Shown here piece by piece: positions 14,256-22,419 of a stretch of DNA of 54,288 nucleotides. Under the pieces are notes generated by a model. The model had not been told where the DNA came from. It was given only the letters and a program-made list of their open reading frames with translations, and did not search any database. Origin of the DNA: an uncultured Lachnospiraceae bacterium (GTDB taxonomy: Bacteria > Bacillota > Clostridia > Lachnospirales > Lachnospiraceae); NCBI GenBank assembly GCA_934437985.1, contig CAKSBI010000010.1, positions 1 to 54,288 on the forward strand, in the 5' to 3' direction. Both the position numbers and the translations under genes were made by a program. Each line of letters starts with the position of its first letter. The stretch's first letter is position 1.

Positions 14256-14399
14256 GACATTTATGGATAAATTTTGAAAACTCTGAAGTATTATCAAAGC
14301 CTGACTAATAGATTAATTGTGGAAGTGAATAGTGTGTAAATATAAAGCGTTGATTTTGCAGTGCTTGTTGAATTAAGAAAAAGTGAAAGTGTGATTAAG

Positions 14400-14543
14400 T
14401 CAAATTTTAGTAAGTTCTGTTTTAGACAATTTCCACTGTTTCTTAGGCTCAAATTTACCACAATCATCACAGGTATAAGGCCTGTTGATTTTCCATTCAA
14501 AATATTCATCTCTGGTGATTTTGCCGGATTTCAATTCATCCAT
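14400..14543 (-). pseudogene. Mobile-element protein fragment with a CxxC motif
   Basis: A 47-residue minus-strand frame (MDELKSGKITRDEYFEWKIN, then RPYTCDDCGK). Its sequence looks protein-like and I recall similar tails in proteins carried by Lachnospiraceae transposons, but I cannot name the family. There is no ribosome binding site. Upstream the frame runs into the antisense of the integrase fragment, so it is a truncated 3' end. Confidence 0.4.
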
Positions 14544-14547
14544 TAAT

Positions 14548-14805
14548 AAGAAAGAAACCATACTGGCAGAAAAAGAGAATAGAGAACCAGAGTTAATGCC
14601 TCATATTTCCTCTCATATTCTACGGCATACAGGATGTACCAGACTGGGTGAGAACAATGTCAATCCAAAGGTTATGCAGTATGTTATGGGACATTCGGAT
14701 GCACAGATTACCATGAATATCTATAATCACATCGCTGAAATGTCTCATGTAGAGAATGAGATGTCCAAGATGAACCTGCCAGAAACCGTACCTGCTGTGG
14801 TATAA
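14548..14805 (+). pseudogene. Tyrosine integrase C-terminal fragment
   Basis: About 85 residues matching the last third of Tn916-family integrases: HILRHTGCTRLGENN carries the HxxR motif, QYVMGHSDAQITMNIYNH carries the late His and the catalytic Tyr. The N-terminal domains and first catalytic Arg are missing, and there is no start with a ribosome binding site. It is a relic of another conjugative element, distinct from the intact integrase at 12293-13426, and abuts the antisense fragment ending at 14543. Confidence 0.85.
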
Positions 14806-15272
14806 ACCATAAGTCGTTGTCGTAAAATGTGGTAAGAAAATCAGGCGAATATATTTTTCCAAAGATTTGTCGTAAAAATGTGGTCAAATCAATAAAATTG
14901 AGTGTGAAAGCAAGTGAAAAACCTCTGTGAAGCCCGTAAAATCAAGGCTTCACAAATTCTTCACAAAAAATTAGCACTCACCTATTGATATGGCTAAAAA
15001 TTGCGAAATAAATATTGAAGGAATACAGAAGTTTAGTGTTGAAATAGCGACAACAGATGCATCTGCGTGTGATTATTTTGCTATGGGGAATATTAAGTTA
15101 TATTATTAATCATGACAACCCATCCAACGGGTAGTTTGCGTTAGCTCCATAAGGGCTTGTTGCCAGCCAGCGCCTAAAGACGCTGGCTTTGTAGCTTTTG
15201 CTATCCCTCAAAAAGGGTATTCGTATTACTTGTTACCCTTAAAAGGGTCTTCATACCCCAAAATTATATATC
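14806..15272. other. 467-bp noncoding stretch with structured elements
   Basis: It contains the direct repeat above, a hairpin (TGTGAAGCC against GGCTTCACA, 14926-14954) and a 39-codon frame at 14990-15109 (starting MAKNCEINIEGIQKF) with no ribosome binding site, which may be a gene remnant. From 15118 to about 15255 a GC-rich structured segment contains CCAGCG/CGCTGG and several AAAAGGGT/ACCCTT hairpins. The last segment recalls the folded ends of IS200/IS605-type elements of gut Firmicutes, but no transposase is present. Confidence 0.4.
14817..14884 (+). repeat. Direct repeat next to the integrase relic
   Basis: TTGTCGTAAAATGTGGT (14817-14833) recurs at 14867-14884 with one extra A, 50 bp apart, directly after the relic stop codon. 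Such repeats are typical of integrase arm or core sites. Confidence 0.5.
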
Positions 15273-16364
15273 CTATGACTGCATTATCAGACTTTTAACA
15301 TATATGTCAGCTGCGATATCCCTGTCAACCCTATATGGGCAGTTTGCAAGCTTGGACTTGTTGCTGAGGACATAATCTATACAGCCGTCAAGCTCTTTGC
15401 TATCCATTGTAATAGTTCCTGTCAGCCTTTTTATCAGCTCTCCCAGTTCTTCACATGAACCCATGCCGAGCATAGTAAGGACATGGGTTCTGTCCACATC
15501 AGATGCATGGGCAGTATATGCCGAAAGAAACGCCCCAACGGCTTTACCATGTGGGATTCCCCGGGTATATGTGAAGTGGTAGCTCATTCTGTGCGGAAGT
15601 GATGTTCCAGTATGGGATATTGCCATACCGGCAAAGGATGAGGTTATAAGAAGCTCCTCATATTGTTCATCTGTATAGGAATCGTTTTCAATAAATGCCG
15701 CTATATTATTCCAGTGGGACAGGCCGGTATCTGCAAACATTCTGCTGACTGGCGTTGCCTTACTATTAATATAGCTTTCGATAAGGTGTCCAAGGGCATC
15801 AACAGCGGTATTTCTGATAACTGATACCGGAGCTGATGAAAGGTACCCCGGGTCACAGAGAGCCAGTGAAGGATATATCTTATGGGGAATGCTTGATTTT
15901 GTCTTCTGTGCATGCAGGGTAAGGATTGAGTAAGGAGTGATCTCTGAACCGGTTCCGCAGGTTGTTGGAACTGTTATAACAGGAAGATATCCATAACTTC
16001 CGCCTGTAAGAAGCAGTGATTCATCTGCTTCTGAATTCCTGACCATAAGGGAGATTGCCTTTGAGGCATCAAGTGGTGAACCGCCGCCGATACCGATAAT
16101 AAAATCAGGCCTGAAATCCCTGCCTGCAGCTGCTGCATCCATGATGTTAGCTACAGATGGGTTTTCTTCAACACGGTCGAAGATAATATAATCAATATTA
16201 TTAGATTTTAACACATCAGTAACGTCATTAAGGGAGCCGTTCTTTTTTGAAGAACCTTTACCTGTTATGATATAGGCTTTATTTCCGAATGCCGCAATAT
16301 CAGCGGCGTGGGCTTTTACGCAGTCTTTCCGGCAGTATAATTCTGTAGGTAATCTGAAAAACAT
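15273..16364 (-). CDS. Iron-containing alcohol dehydrogenase
   Basis: A 363-residue NAD(P)-dependent group III alcohol dehydrogenase. The nucleotide-binding GGGSPLDASKA lies near residues 95-105. Metal ligands are visible as Asp and His in DALGHLIESY, His in SLPHRMSYHF and His in GIPHGKAVG. Length is slightly shorter than the usual 380-390. Substrate cannot be told from sequence; butanol, propanediol or lactaldehyde-type substrates are all possible. It stands alone on the minus strand, downstream of the Fic gene (75 bp), with a good ribosome binding site (GGAGGAA) before its ATG. Confidence 0.9.
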   Translation of the reverse strand: MFFRLPTELYCRKDCVKAHAADIAAFGNKAYIITGKGSSKKNGSLNDVTDVLKSNNIDYIIFDRVEENPSVANIMDAAAAGRDFRPDFIIGIGGGSPLDASKAISLMVRNSEADESLLLTGGSYGYLPVITVPTTCGTGSEITPYSILTLHAQKTKSSIPHKIYPSLALCDPGYLSSAPVSVIRNTAVDALGHLIESYINSKATPVSRMFADTGLSHWNNIAAFIENDSYTDEQYEELLITSSFAGMAISHTGTSLPHRMSYHFTYTRGIPHGKAVGAFLSAYTAHASDVDRTHVLTMLGMGSCEELGELIKRLTGTITMDSKELDGCIDYVLSNKSKLANCPYRVDRDIAADIYVKSLIMQS

Positions 16365-16438
16365 ATATATTCCTCCGTTTCATTCACATAATCTCTCGGA
16401 ATCTATAAGCTGGTCAATACAAGGCTTTCAGATTCCTT

Positions 16439-17371
16439 TTATTTTATTTCAAAATAATCCAAATATACTTTATATCTATCTTGTGCAGTTAAGCAGGTAT
16501 CTCTAAAATATCCTTTTTCATTATTCCACTCTTTCAAACCATGATAGTAAAACATTTTTAAGTCGTATTCTATAATAAATGGAACAATATTATGTTTCAA
16601 ACATTCTTTAAATAATATAATTCTTCCCACACGTCCGTTTCCATCCTGAAAAGGATGGATTCGCTCAAACTTTACATGGAAATCCAGAATATCATCTAAT
16701 TCAATATTTTGTTTCTTGCCATATCCTTCAAGTAACTTTTTTATTTCACTTTTGACTTTTTCCGGTGGAACAGTTTCCATATCGCCAACCATATTTTTTC
16801 TTGATTTGTACTCTCCTATATTAAACCATGGAATTCGACTATCAGAGGTATTTGTCTTTAATATTTTATGAACATTTTTTATAAATTCTTCATTCAATGT
16901 ATTGCCTGCACAATCAATCATATAATCAAAGCATTGAAAATGATTTATGGCTTCTATAATGTCATCTACATTTGCCGGCTCTTTTTCGGGTCCGACAGTA
17001 TTCGTTTCGTAGATGTATCTTGTCTGTTCTTCTGTTAATCGGCTGCCTTCGATATGGTTAGAATTATATGCTAATTTAATTTGCGTTTGATGATAAATAC
17101 TACCTTTTAATTTTGCATTTTTTTCTTCTGTTAATCTATAAAGCAATGAATTTTTATCCGTTTCATATTCTAACTCCATAATATCACCAGGCTGGCAATT
17201 AAAATAATTACATATACTAATAAGTGTGTTCATGGAAATCTGTTCATTTTTTGATAATTTTGCCAATGTTGCAGATGATAAATCAATAGCTTTCCCAAAT
17301 GTAGTTTTTGCAATTCCTTTTTCACGCAGCATATTGAATAATTTTGTGTAAGAAACTTTCAAACTGAACAC
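16439..17371 (-). CDS. Class II Fic protein with N-terminal HTH
   Basis: A 310-residue protein. Residues 1-70 form a Cro-type helix-turn-helix. The inhibitory helix motif SNHIEG (S104...E108-G109, pattern S/TxxxE-G/N) precedes the Fic core, making it a class II, self-inhibited Fic. The catalytic loop HPFQDGNGRVGR lies at 239-250 and is complete. Fic enzymes usually AMPylate target proteins; many HTH-Fic proteins are autoregulatory or toxin-like. No separate antitoxin gene is adjacent, in keeping with the built-in inhibitory motif. The upstream 260 bp are very AT-rich. Confidence 0.9.
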   Translation of the reverse strand: MFSLKVSYTKLFNMLREKGIAKTTFGKAIDLSSATLAKLSKNEQISMNTLISICNYFNCQPGDIMELEYETDKNSLLYRLTEEKNAKLKGSIYHQTQIKLAYNSNHIEGSRLTEEQTRYIYETNTVGPEKEPANVDDIIEAINHFQCFDYMIDCAGNTLNEEFIKNVHKILKTNTSDSRIPWFNIGEYKSRKNMVGDMETVPPEKVKSEIKKLLEGYGKKQNIELDDILDFHVKFERIHPFQDGNGRVGRIILFKECLKHNIVPFIIEYDLKMFYYHGLKEWNNEKGYFRDTCLTAQDRYKVYLDYFEIK

Positions 17372-17633
17372 CTTCTTTTTAAATAAGATAATAACACATA
17401 TATTTATATTTGTAAATATTATATTATTTAAATTTACTTTTATAAATATTGCGTTATCACTTGATTTTTTGAAACATAGTGACAGTTATATTTATTACGT
17501 AGACTCATTTTACGTTCATGAATATTATTTGCTTTTCAAAGTTTAATGCCACAGTTTTGGTGAAATGCTCAATCAAGATTCCGAGAGATCATTCACAGTC
17601 AGTTGTCATTATATATATTCTATTATATAATAT
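17372..17633. other. AT-rich intergenic region without recognised features
   Basis: About 260 bp between the Fic gene and the structured repeat. Very AT-rich, with several TATAAT-like words. No coding potential I would defend; a weak plus-strand frame here runs into the repeat and is rejected. Confidence 0.5.
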
Positions 17634-17836
17634 AATGATGCCAGGGTCAAAAGGTCTAAACCCACTTGAGCTTGCTCATAGGTGGGTGAAAGACCTTGGG
17701 ACCCGCCCCGATATGAGCATAAAAGTGGGATGATAATCCCACGATATGCGAATATTGGGTAGGATTGTGGGAGTGCGAAGCACGGAACAATCCGCAGGCA
17801 TCAATGTCGGGGGCTTTTGACCCCGACATCTTATAA
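17634..17836 (+). repeat. Structured about 200-bp dispersed repeat, copy 1
   Basis: It begins ATGATGCCAGGGTCAAAAG and ends CTTTTGACCCCGACATC, imperfect terminal inverted repeats that pair over 10 bp without mismatch. Inside are nested hairpins: AGGTCT...AGACCT enclosing CCCAC...GTGGG and TGAGC/GCTCA; CCCGATAT...ATATTGGG enclosing GCATA/TATGC and GTGGGAT/ATCCCAC; GGATTGT...ACAATCC enclosing GTGC/GCAC; and a terminal GTCGGGG/CCCCGAC hairpin. Copy 2 is at 54046-54255 in the same orientation. It carries no gene. It is either a MITE-like element or a family of structured RNA. Confidence 0.8.
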
Positions 17837-17885
17837 TATAATGTGGTTTAAAATCAAAAGAAAATTAACAAGGAGTATTTATTTA

Positions 17886-18572
17886 ATGGAGATAACACGC
17901 CCAAAAGGATTCCTTAATGGTTTTACAATAAAAATTATAGCAATGATTTCTATGTTAACAGACCATACTGCGGCTGTATTTGTTAATGCGGGACAGCATG
18001 CATATCTGTATGAATTCCTAAGGGGTGCCGGGCGGATTGCATTTCCTGTATTCTGTTTTCTGCTTGTTGAGGGATTTATGCATACGCGTGATGTAAAAAA
18101 ATACCTGCTCAGACTGTTTATATTTGCGGCCATATCCGAGATACCGTTTGATCTTGCTTTTTTTGCGTGTCCGGGAACATATTTTGACCACCAGAATGTG
18201 TTTTTTACGCTTGCATTGGGATTGCTTACATTATGCTGTATAAGACAGTTTGAAAATGACCCGTATATGAATATTGTCTCAATTGTAATTGCCTGTATAA
18301 TTGCGTATTTGCTGAAATTTGATTATTCGTATTTTGGGATACTGCAGATAATGATATTCTATTACCTAAGGCAGTCAGGTCTGTATAAGATATTCAGTAT
18401 AGCAGTTCTTAATATTATTATGGGACAGCCGGCAGGGGCGCTGGCACTTATATTTACGGAGGCCTACAATGGCAGGAGGGGACCGGATGTAAAATATGCA
18501 ATGTACATTTTTTATCCGGCACACCTGCTTGTTATATATTTTGCACGAACAATAATTCAGGGTCTGTTATAG
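17886..18572 (+). CDS. TraX-family membrane protein
   Basis: A 228-residue integral membrane protein from the ATG of MEITRPKGFLNG, chosen because AAGGAG lies just upstream; an earlier in-frame start would fall inside the repeat. Motifs typical of the TraX family are visible (MISMLTDHTAAVF, FRVPVFCFLLVEG-like GRIAFPVFCFLLVEG, FDLAFF) along with about seven hydrophobic segments. TraX acetylates F pilin in Enterobacteria. In Firmicutes it is a chromosomal acyltransferase-like protein of unknown substrate. Confidence 0.88.
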   Translation: MEITRPKGFLNGFTIKIIAMISMLTDHTAAVFVNAGQHAYLYEFLRGAGRIAFPVFCFLLVEGFMHTRDVKKYLLRLFIFAAISEIPFDLAFFACPGTYFDHQNVFFTLALGLLTLCCIRQFENDPYMNIVSIVIACIIAYLLKFDYSYFGILQIMIFYYLRQSGLYKIFSIAVLNIIMGQPAGALALIFTEAYNGRRGPDVKYAMYIFYPAHLLVIYFARTIIQGLL

Positions 18573-18634
18573 GTTGCGGGCAGGAGCCCGTATCAGTGTT
18601 TGCAAAGAATATAAAATGAAAGGGAACTATCAAA

Positions 18635-19441
18635 GTGGGTAAAATTGTATGTACAGATTATACATATGAGTCGGAGAAGATTGGAGAAGCATTTGACAAT
18701 TATAAAATAGCACTTATATCTGATATGCACTGCAGGGAATTTGGTGACGGTGGCAGATTACTGGCTGACATGATCTGCAGGCAACAGCCGGATATTATAA
18801 TTATTGCAGGTGATATGGTTACTGACCACGGCATGAAGATTACGGCTGCAAAGCAGACGCTTGTTAAGCTTGCTGATATATGTCCTGTATATTATGCACC
18901 GGGTAACCATGAAATGAAGCTGTCGGTCAATCCAAGGACAATAGAAAAATATAATACATATGTCAGTTTTCTTAATAAAACAGGTATCAATTATCTTGAT
19001 AACCGTTCTGTGGATATAAAAAGACAGGATGAGATTTTGCGTATATCCGGTCTTAATATAGAAGAAAGATTCTTTGGCAAATTATGGAATAAAATAGCTA
19101 TGGATGATGATTATATTCCGTCATGCCTTAAACCATGCAGTGATAACAGGTTTGAGCTGCTTATTGCGCATAATCCTGATTATTTTGAAAGTTATTCAAG
19201 GTGGGGAGCTGATATTGTCTTATCGGGACATATCCATGGCGGAATTGTTGTGCTTCCATTTATCGGAGGGGTTATTGCACCAACACTCAGGCTGTTTCCG
19301 CATTATGATTTTGGAAGATTTGAGCATGGCGGTTCAACAATGTTTCTTACAAGAGGTCTGGGTGCGCACACGATACCTGTAAGGATATTTAATCCTCCGG
19401 AAGTCGTTATCATTACCCTGCAATCTATAAAAAATAAATAA
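18635..19441 (+). CDS. Metallophosphoesterase (YkuE/calcineurin-like)
   Basis: A 268-residue protein starting with GTG. All metal-binding blocks are present in order: SDMHCREFG, AGDMVTDHG, PGNHE, AHNPDYF and SGHIHGG. These coordinate a two-metal centre for phosphomonoester or diester cleavage. It lacks the N-terminal membrane anchor often found in this group. It follows the TraX gene by 62 bp and is probably co-transcribed; a terminator overlaps its stop codon. Confidence 0.9.
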   Translation: MGKIVCTDYTYESEKIGEAFDNYKIALISDMHCREFGDGGRLLADMICRQQPDIIIIAGDMVTDHGMKITAAKQTLVKLADICPVYYAPGNHEMKLSVNPRTIEKYNTYVSFLNKTGINYLDNRSVDIKRQDEILRISGLNIEERFFGKLWNKIAMDDDYIPSCLKPCSDNRFELLIAHNPDYFESYSRWGADIVLSGHIHGGIVVLPFIGGVIAPTLRLFPHYDFGRFEHGGSTMFLTRGLGAHTIPVRIFNPPEVVIITLQSIKNK

Positions 19442-19457
19442 AGCACTTGCTTTATTT
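19436..19457 (+). terminator. Short terminator at the stop of the phosphoesterase gene
   Basis: AAATAAAGC pairs with GCTTTATTT around a 4-nt loop, ending in TTTATTTT. AT-rich, so of moderate strength. Confidence 0.5.
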
Positions 19458-19508
19458 TCTGTAAATGATAAAATATTATGGCAAAAAAGCTGTTTTGGAG
19501 GACAAGTT

Positions 19509-20276
19509 ATGGGGATACCTGTTAAGCTTGAGGTATTTGAGGGACCGCTTGATCTGCTTCTTCATCTTATAGATAAGAACAAGATTGATATATATGATAT
19601 TCCTATCGTAACGATCACTGACCAGTATCTTGAGTATATTGAGTCTATGGAGACTGATGACATGGATACGCTCAGTGAATTTCTTGTCATGGCTGCAACC
19701 CTGATTAAGATCAAGTCTAAGATGTTGCTGCCTCCGGAGGAAGAGGAAGAGGCCGAAGAGGAGAATATTGACCCGAGACAGGAGCTTGTTGAGAGACTTC
19801 TTGAGTATAAGATGTACAAATACGCATCTTTTGAGCTTAAGGATAAGCATATGGAGGCTGCCAAGGTACTATTTAAAGACCAGAATATGCCGGATGAGGT
19901 GTTAGACTGGGAAGAAGAGGTTGATACGCAGGCGCTGCTTGACGGAATAACGATGAGAAAGCTTCAGGATATATTTGAAACAGTTATCCGCAGGCGTGAG
20001 GATAAGGTTGACCCGATCAGAAGCAAGTTTGGTAAGATAGAAAAAGAAGAGGTAAGTGTTGAGGAACGTATGAATGACATCAGGGCATTTGCGGCTGATG
20101 AAGGAAAGTTCAGCTTTACCAGTCTGCTGGCTGCGCAGAAGAGCAGGAGGTATATTATTGTGACATTTCTTGCCATACTTGAGCTTATGAAGATTGGTGT
20201 CCTCTGGATTGAACAGGAGCAGCCGTTTGATGACATTATAATTACCTGTAGGGAGGAGAAAGTCAGTAATGGATAA
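19509..20276 (+). CDS. scpA: Segregation and condensation protein ScpA
   Basis: A 255-residue kleisin. The N-terminal block VKLEVFEGPLDLLLHLIDKN is the ScpA signature. An acidic linker rich in Glu follows near residues 75-90, then the C-terminal winged-helix part. With ScpB and SMC it forms the bacterial condensin that organises and segregates the chromosome. GGAGG lies before the ATG. Its end overlaps scpB by 8 bp. Confidence 0.95.
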   Translation: MGIPVKLEVFEGPLDLLLHLIDKNKIDIYDIPIVTITDQYLEYIESMETDDMDTLSEFLVMAATLIKIKSKMLLPPEEEEEAEEENIDPRQELVERLLEYKMYKYASFELKDKHMEAAKVLFKDQNMPDEVLDWEEEVDTQALLDGITMRKLQDIFETVIRRREDKVDPIRSKFGKIEKEEVSVEERMNDIRAFAADEGKFSFTSLLAAQKSRRYIIVTFLAILELMKIGVLWIEQEQPFDDIIITCREEKVSNG

Positions 20277-20889
20277 TGAGAATACTACACCGGTTTTTGA
20301 AAAAGAACGCAGCCGTGAAGAATTATGTGCTGCTGCGGAGGCAATATTGTTCTCTATGGGTGATGCAGTTGAGCTTACGCATATTGCACAGGCAATGTGC
20401 CTTGATGTTGATGAGATGAAGTCTGTAATGGATGAGCTTATGGAGGATTATGCTTCTTCTAAGAGAGGGATACAGCTTATTGAGCTTGAAGGGGCATACC
20501 AGCTTTGTACCAAGAAGGAGCTGTATGATTATCTTGTAAGGATTGCACATGTCCCAAAGCCAAGGGAGCTTACAGATGTCATGCTTGAGACACTTTCGAT
20601 CATTGCCTATAAGCAGCCGGTTACCAAGCTTGAGATTGAAAAGATACGTGGTGTTAAGTCTGACCATACGGTTAATAAGCTTGTAGAATATAATCTTGTG
20701 TGCGAGGCCGGACGCAAGGATGCACCCGGAAGACCGATACTGTTTCAGACAACAGAGGAATTTCTACGTAGTTTTGGTATTGAGTCAACAGAAGACCTTC
20801 CGGAGCTTGATGCAGATATCGTTGAAGAATTCAAGAGTGAGGCGGAAGCGGAAGCGGCTGATAACGTTCAATTAAAACTTGACATATAA
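20269..20889 (+). CDS. scpB: Segregation and condensation protein ScpB
   Basis: A 206-residue protein with two winged-helix domains. The conserved ETLSIIAYKQPVTKLEIEKI and RGVKSDHTVNKL stretch identifies ScpB, the dimeric partner that binds the ScpA linker. An acidic tail follows residue 180. It overlaps scpA by 8 bp, so translation is coupled. The promoter of glnA starts inside its last codons. Confidence 0.95.
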   Translation: MDNENTTPVFEKERSREELCAAAEAILFSMGDAVELTHIAQAMCLDVDEMKSVMDELMEDYASSKRGIQLIELEGAYQLCTKKELYDYLVRIAHVPKPRELTDVMLETLSIIAYKQPVTKLEIEKIRGVKSDHTVNKLVEYNLVCEAGRKDAPGRPILFQTTEEFLRSFGIESTEDLPELDADIVEEFKSEAEAEAADNVQLKLDI

Positions 20890-20907
20890 TACTCATTTTT
20901 ATAAAAT
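20879..20907 (+). promoter_or_regulatory. glnA promoter
   Basis: TTGACA (20879-20884), 17 bp, TAAAAT (20902-20907). A perfect -35 and five of six -10 bases. It would start a leader of about 95 nt before glnA. Confidence 0.7.
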
Positions 20908-20931
20908 TATACTTATATTGTTGAATAAATG

Positions 20932-20967
20932 GTGGGAATTAACTGCAATGGGGCAGATGATTTCCAC
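20932..20967 (+). promoter_or_regulatory. ANTAR-target-like hairpin in the glnA leader
   Basis: Fourteen of fifteen positions pair (GTGGGAATTA-x-CTGC against GCAG-x-TGATTTCCAC). The loop is exactly six bases, AATGGG, with A at position 1 and G at position 4, the pattern recognised by ANTAR antiterminators. Known targets are usually two such hairpins; a second, weaker candidate with ATTGTT lies at about 20910-20930. No intrinsic terminator is evident between it and glnA, so the switch could work on translation or RNA stability. Confidence 0.55.
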
Positions 20968-21009
20968 TTTAGTATATCCAAATATAATTAAAACGGAGGT
21001 TTCAGTACT

Positions 21010-22296
21010 ATGGCACATTACACAAAGCAGGAGATTATAGCGATGATCGAGGAAGAAGACGTGGAATTTATCCGTCTTCAGTTTGTAGATATATACGGCA
21101 TGTTCAAGAATATGGCGGTAACGGCAAGCCAGCTTGAAAGAATCCTTAATAATGAGATGACATTTGACTGTGCTGCCATTGAGGGCTTTGAGAATAAGAA
21201 CCATTCCAAGCTTGTGCTTGCCCCTGACCTTGATACATTTGCAATATTCCCATGGAGACCGCAGGATCACCGTGTTGCAAGATTTATATGTGATGTAAGG
21301 AAGCTCGATGGGACCCCGTTCCGCAACGACTCAAGATATGTGCTTAAGAAAGTTTTAAAAGAAGCCGCAAAGGAAGGGTATTTTTTTAATGCCGGTCCTG
21401 AATGCGAATTCTTCCTCTTTGATCTGGATGAATCAGGTAATCCTACAACTAATACCAGTGAGAAAGGAAGTTTTTTTGAGGTTGGTCCGGTAGATAACGG
21501 TGAGAATGCAAGAAGAGAGATGGTGTTGTCGTTATCGGATATGGGCTTTGAGATTGAAGCTTCGTATCACTCGGATGAATGTGCACAGCATCAGATAGAT
21601 TTTAAATATGATTCACCGCTTAATACTGCCGATAACATTATGACCTTCAAGCTGGCTGTCCATACGGTTGCAAGGAGGCATGGCATGCATGCGACATTCA
21701 TGCCAAAACCACGCGCAGAGCTTAACGGTTCCGGTATGTATACGCACCTTACAATATATAAGGATGGCAATAATATATTTGCTTCGGATGATACCGGAAA
21801 ATGCTCCGATATAGCGTATTCGTTTATGGCCGGACTTTTACATCACCTTCCGGGAATGATGATGATCCTTAATCCTGTTGTTAATTCATATAAGAGACTT
21901 TATAAGCTGTTTGATAAGATGGTCGCATATGACTGCTCCGGGGGAGAGAGATATGCGCTGCTTCAAATGACAGATATTGGAAGAATGGGTGCGGGACTTG
22001 TCCTTAAAAGTCCTGATGCCGCCTGTAATCCTTATCTTATGCTTGCTGTTGTTATATCTGCCGGGCTTGACGGAATACGTGGCAATATGAAGCTTGAATA
22101 TAGTGATGATTATGTAAGAAAGCTTCCGAGAACTCTTGAAGAAGCAGTAAAGGAGTTTGAAAAAGATACATTTGTACAGAATGTCCTTGGTGATTCGCTT
22201 TCAGGTAAGCTCATTACACGTAAGAAGAATGAGTGGGATGAATATTCAAGGCAAGTGTCTGCATGGGAAATAGACAAATATCTGGACCGGATCTGA
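21010..22296 (+). CDS. glnA: Type I glutamine synthetase
   Basis: A 428-residue enzyme joining ammonia and glutamate to glutamine at the cost of ATP, cytoplasmic and central to nitrogen assimilation. Typical GSI blocks are present: VEFIRLQFVDIYG near the start, ECEFFLF, HQIDFKYD, NGSGMYTHL and the glutamate flap region near the C-terminus. The short length and the lack of an obvious adenylylation loop fit the GSI-alpha class, which is feedback-controlled, not AMPylated. CGGAGG precedes the ATG. An ANTAR regulator gene follows 124 bp downstream. Confidence 0.95.
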   Translation: MAHYTKQEIIAMIEEEDVEFIRLQFVDIYGMFKNMAVTASQLERILNNEMTFDCAAIEGFENKNHSKLVLAPDLDTFAIFPWRPQDHRVARFICDVRKLDGTPFRNDSRYVLKKVLKEAAKEGYFFNAGPECEFFLFDLDESGNPTTNTSEKGSFFEVGPVDNGENARREMVLSLSDMGFEIEASYHSDECAQHQIDFKYDSPLNTADNIMTFKLAVHTVARRHGMHATFMPKPRAELNGSGMYTHLTIYKDGNNIFASDDTGKCSDIAYSFMAGLLHHLPGMMMILNPVVNSYKRLYKLFDKMVAYDCSGGERYALLQMTDIGRMGAGLVLKSPDAACNPYLMLAVVISAGLDGIRGNMKLEYSDDYVRKLPRTLEEAVKEFEKDTFVQNVLGDSLSGKLITRKKNEWDEYSRQVSAWEIDKYLDRI

Positions 22297-22419
22297 TAAT
22301 ATAGTTATTATTACTAATGTTAATGCATTGGATTAATTATGCACTTTTTGAATCTACAGACAGGGAATTTCGGGACAGATTCTTAGTGTACATTATTTCA
22401 GGAGAGGAGAAAGCCGGCC

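Noticed and set aside
14926..14954. Intrinsic terminator after the integrase relic
   Set aside because: The TGTGAAGCC hairpin is clear but no T-run follows; it may instead be part of an attachment site.
17518..17733. 71-codon frame overlapping the structured repeat
   Set aside because: It runs from AT-rich intergenic DNA into the repeat, is not kept as a gene in copy 2 and lacks a ribosome binding site.
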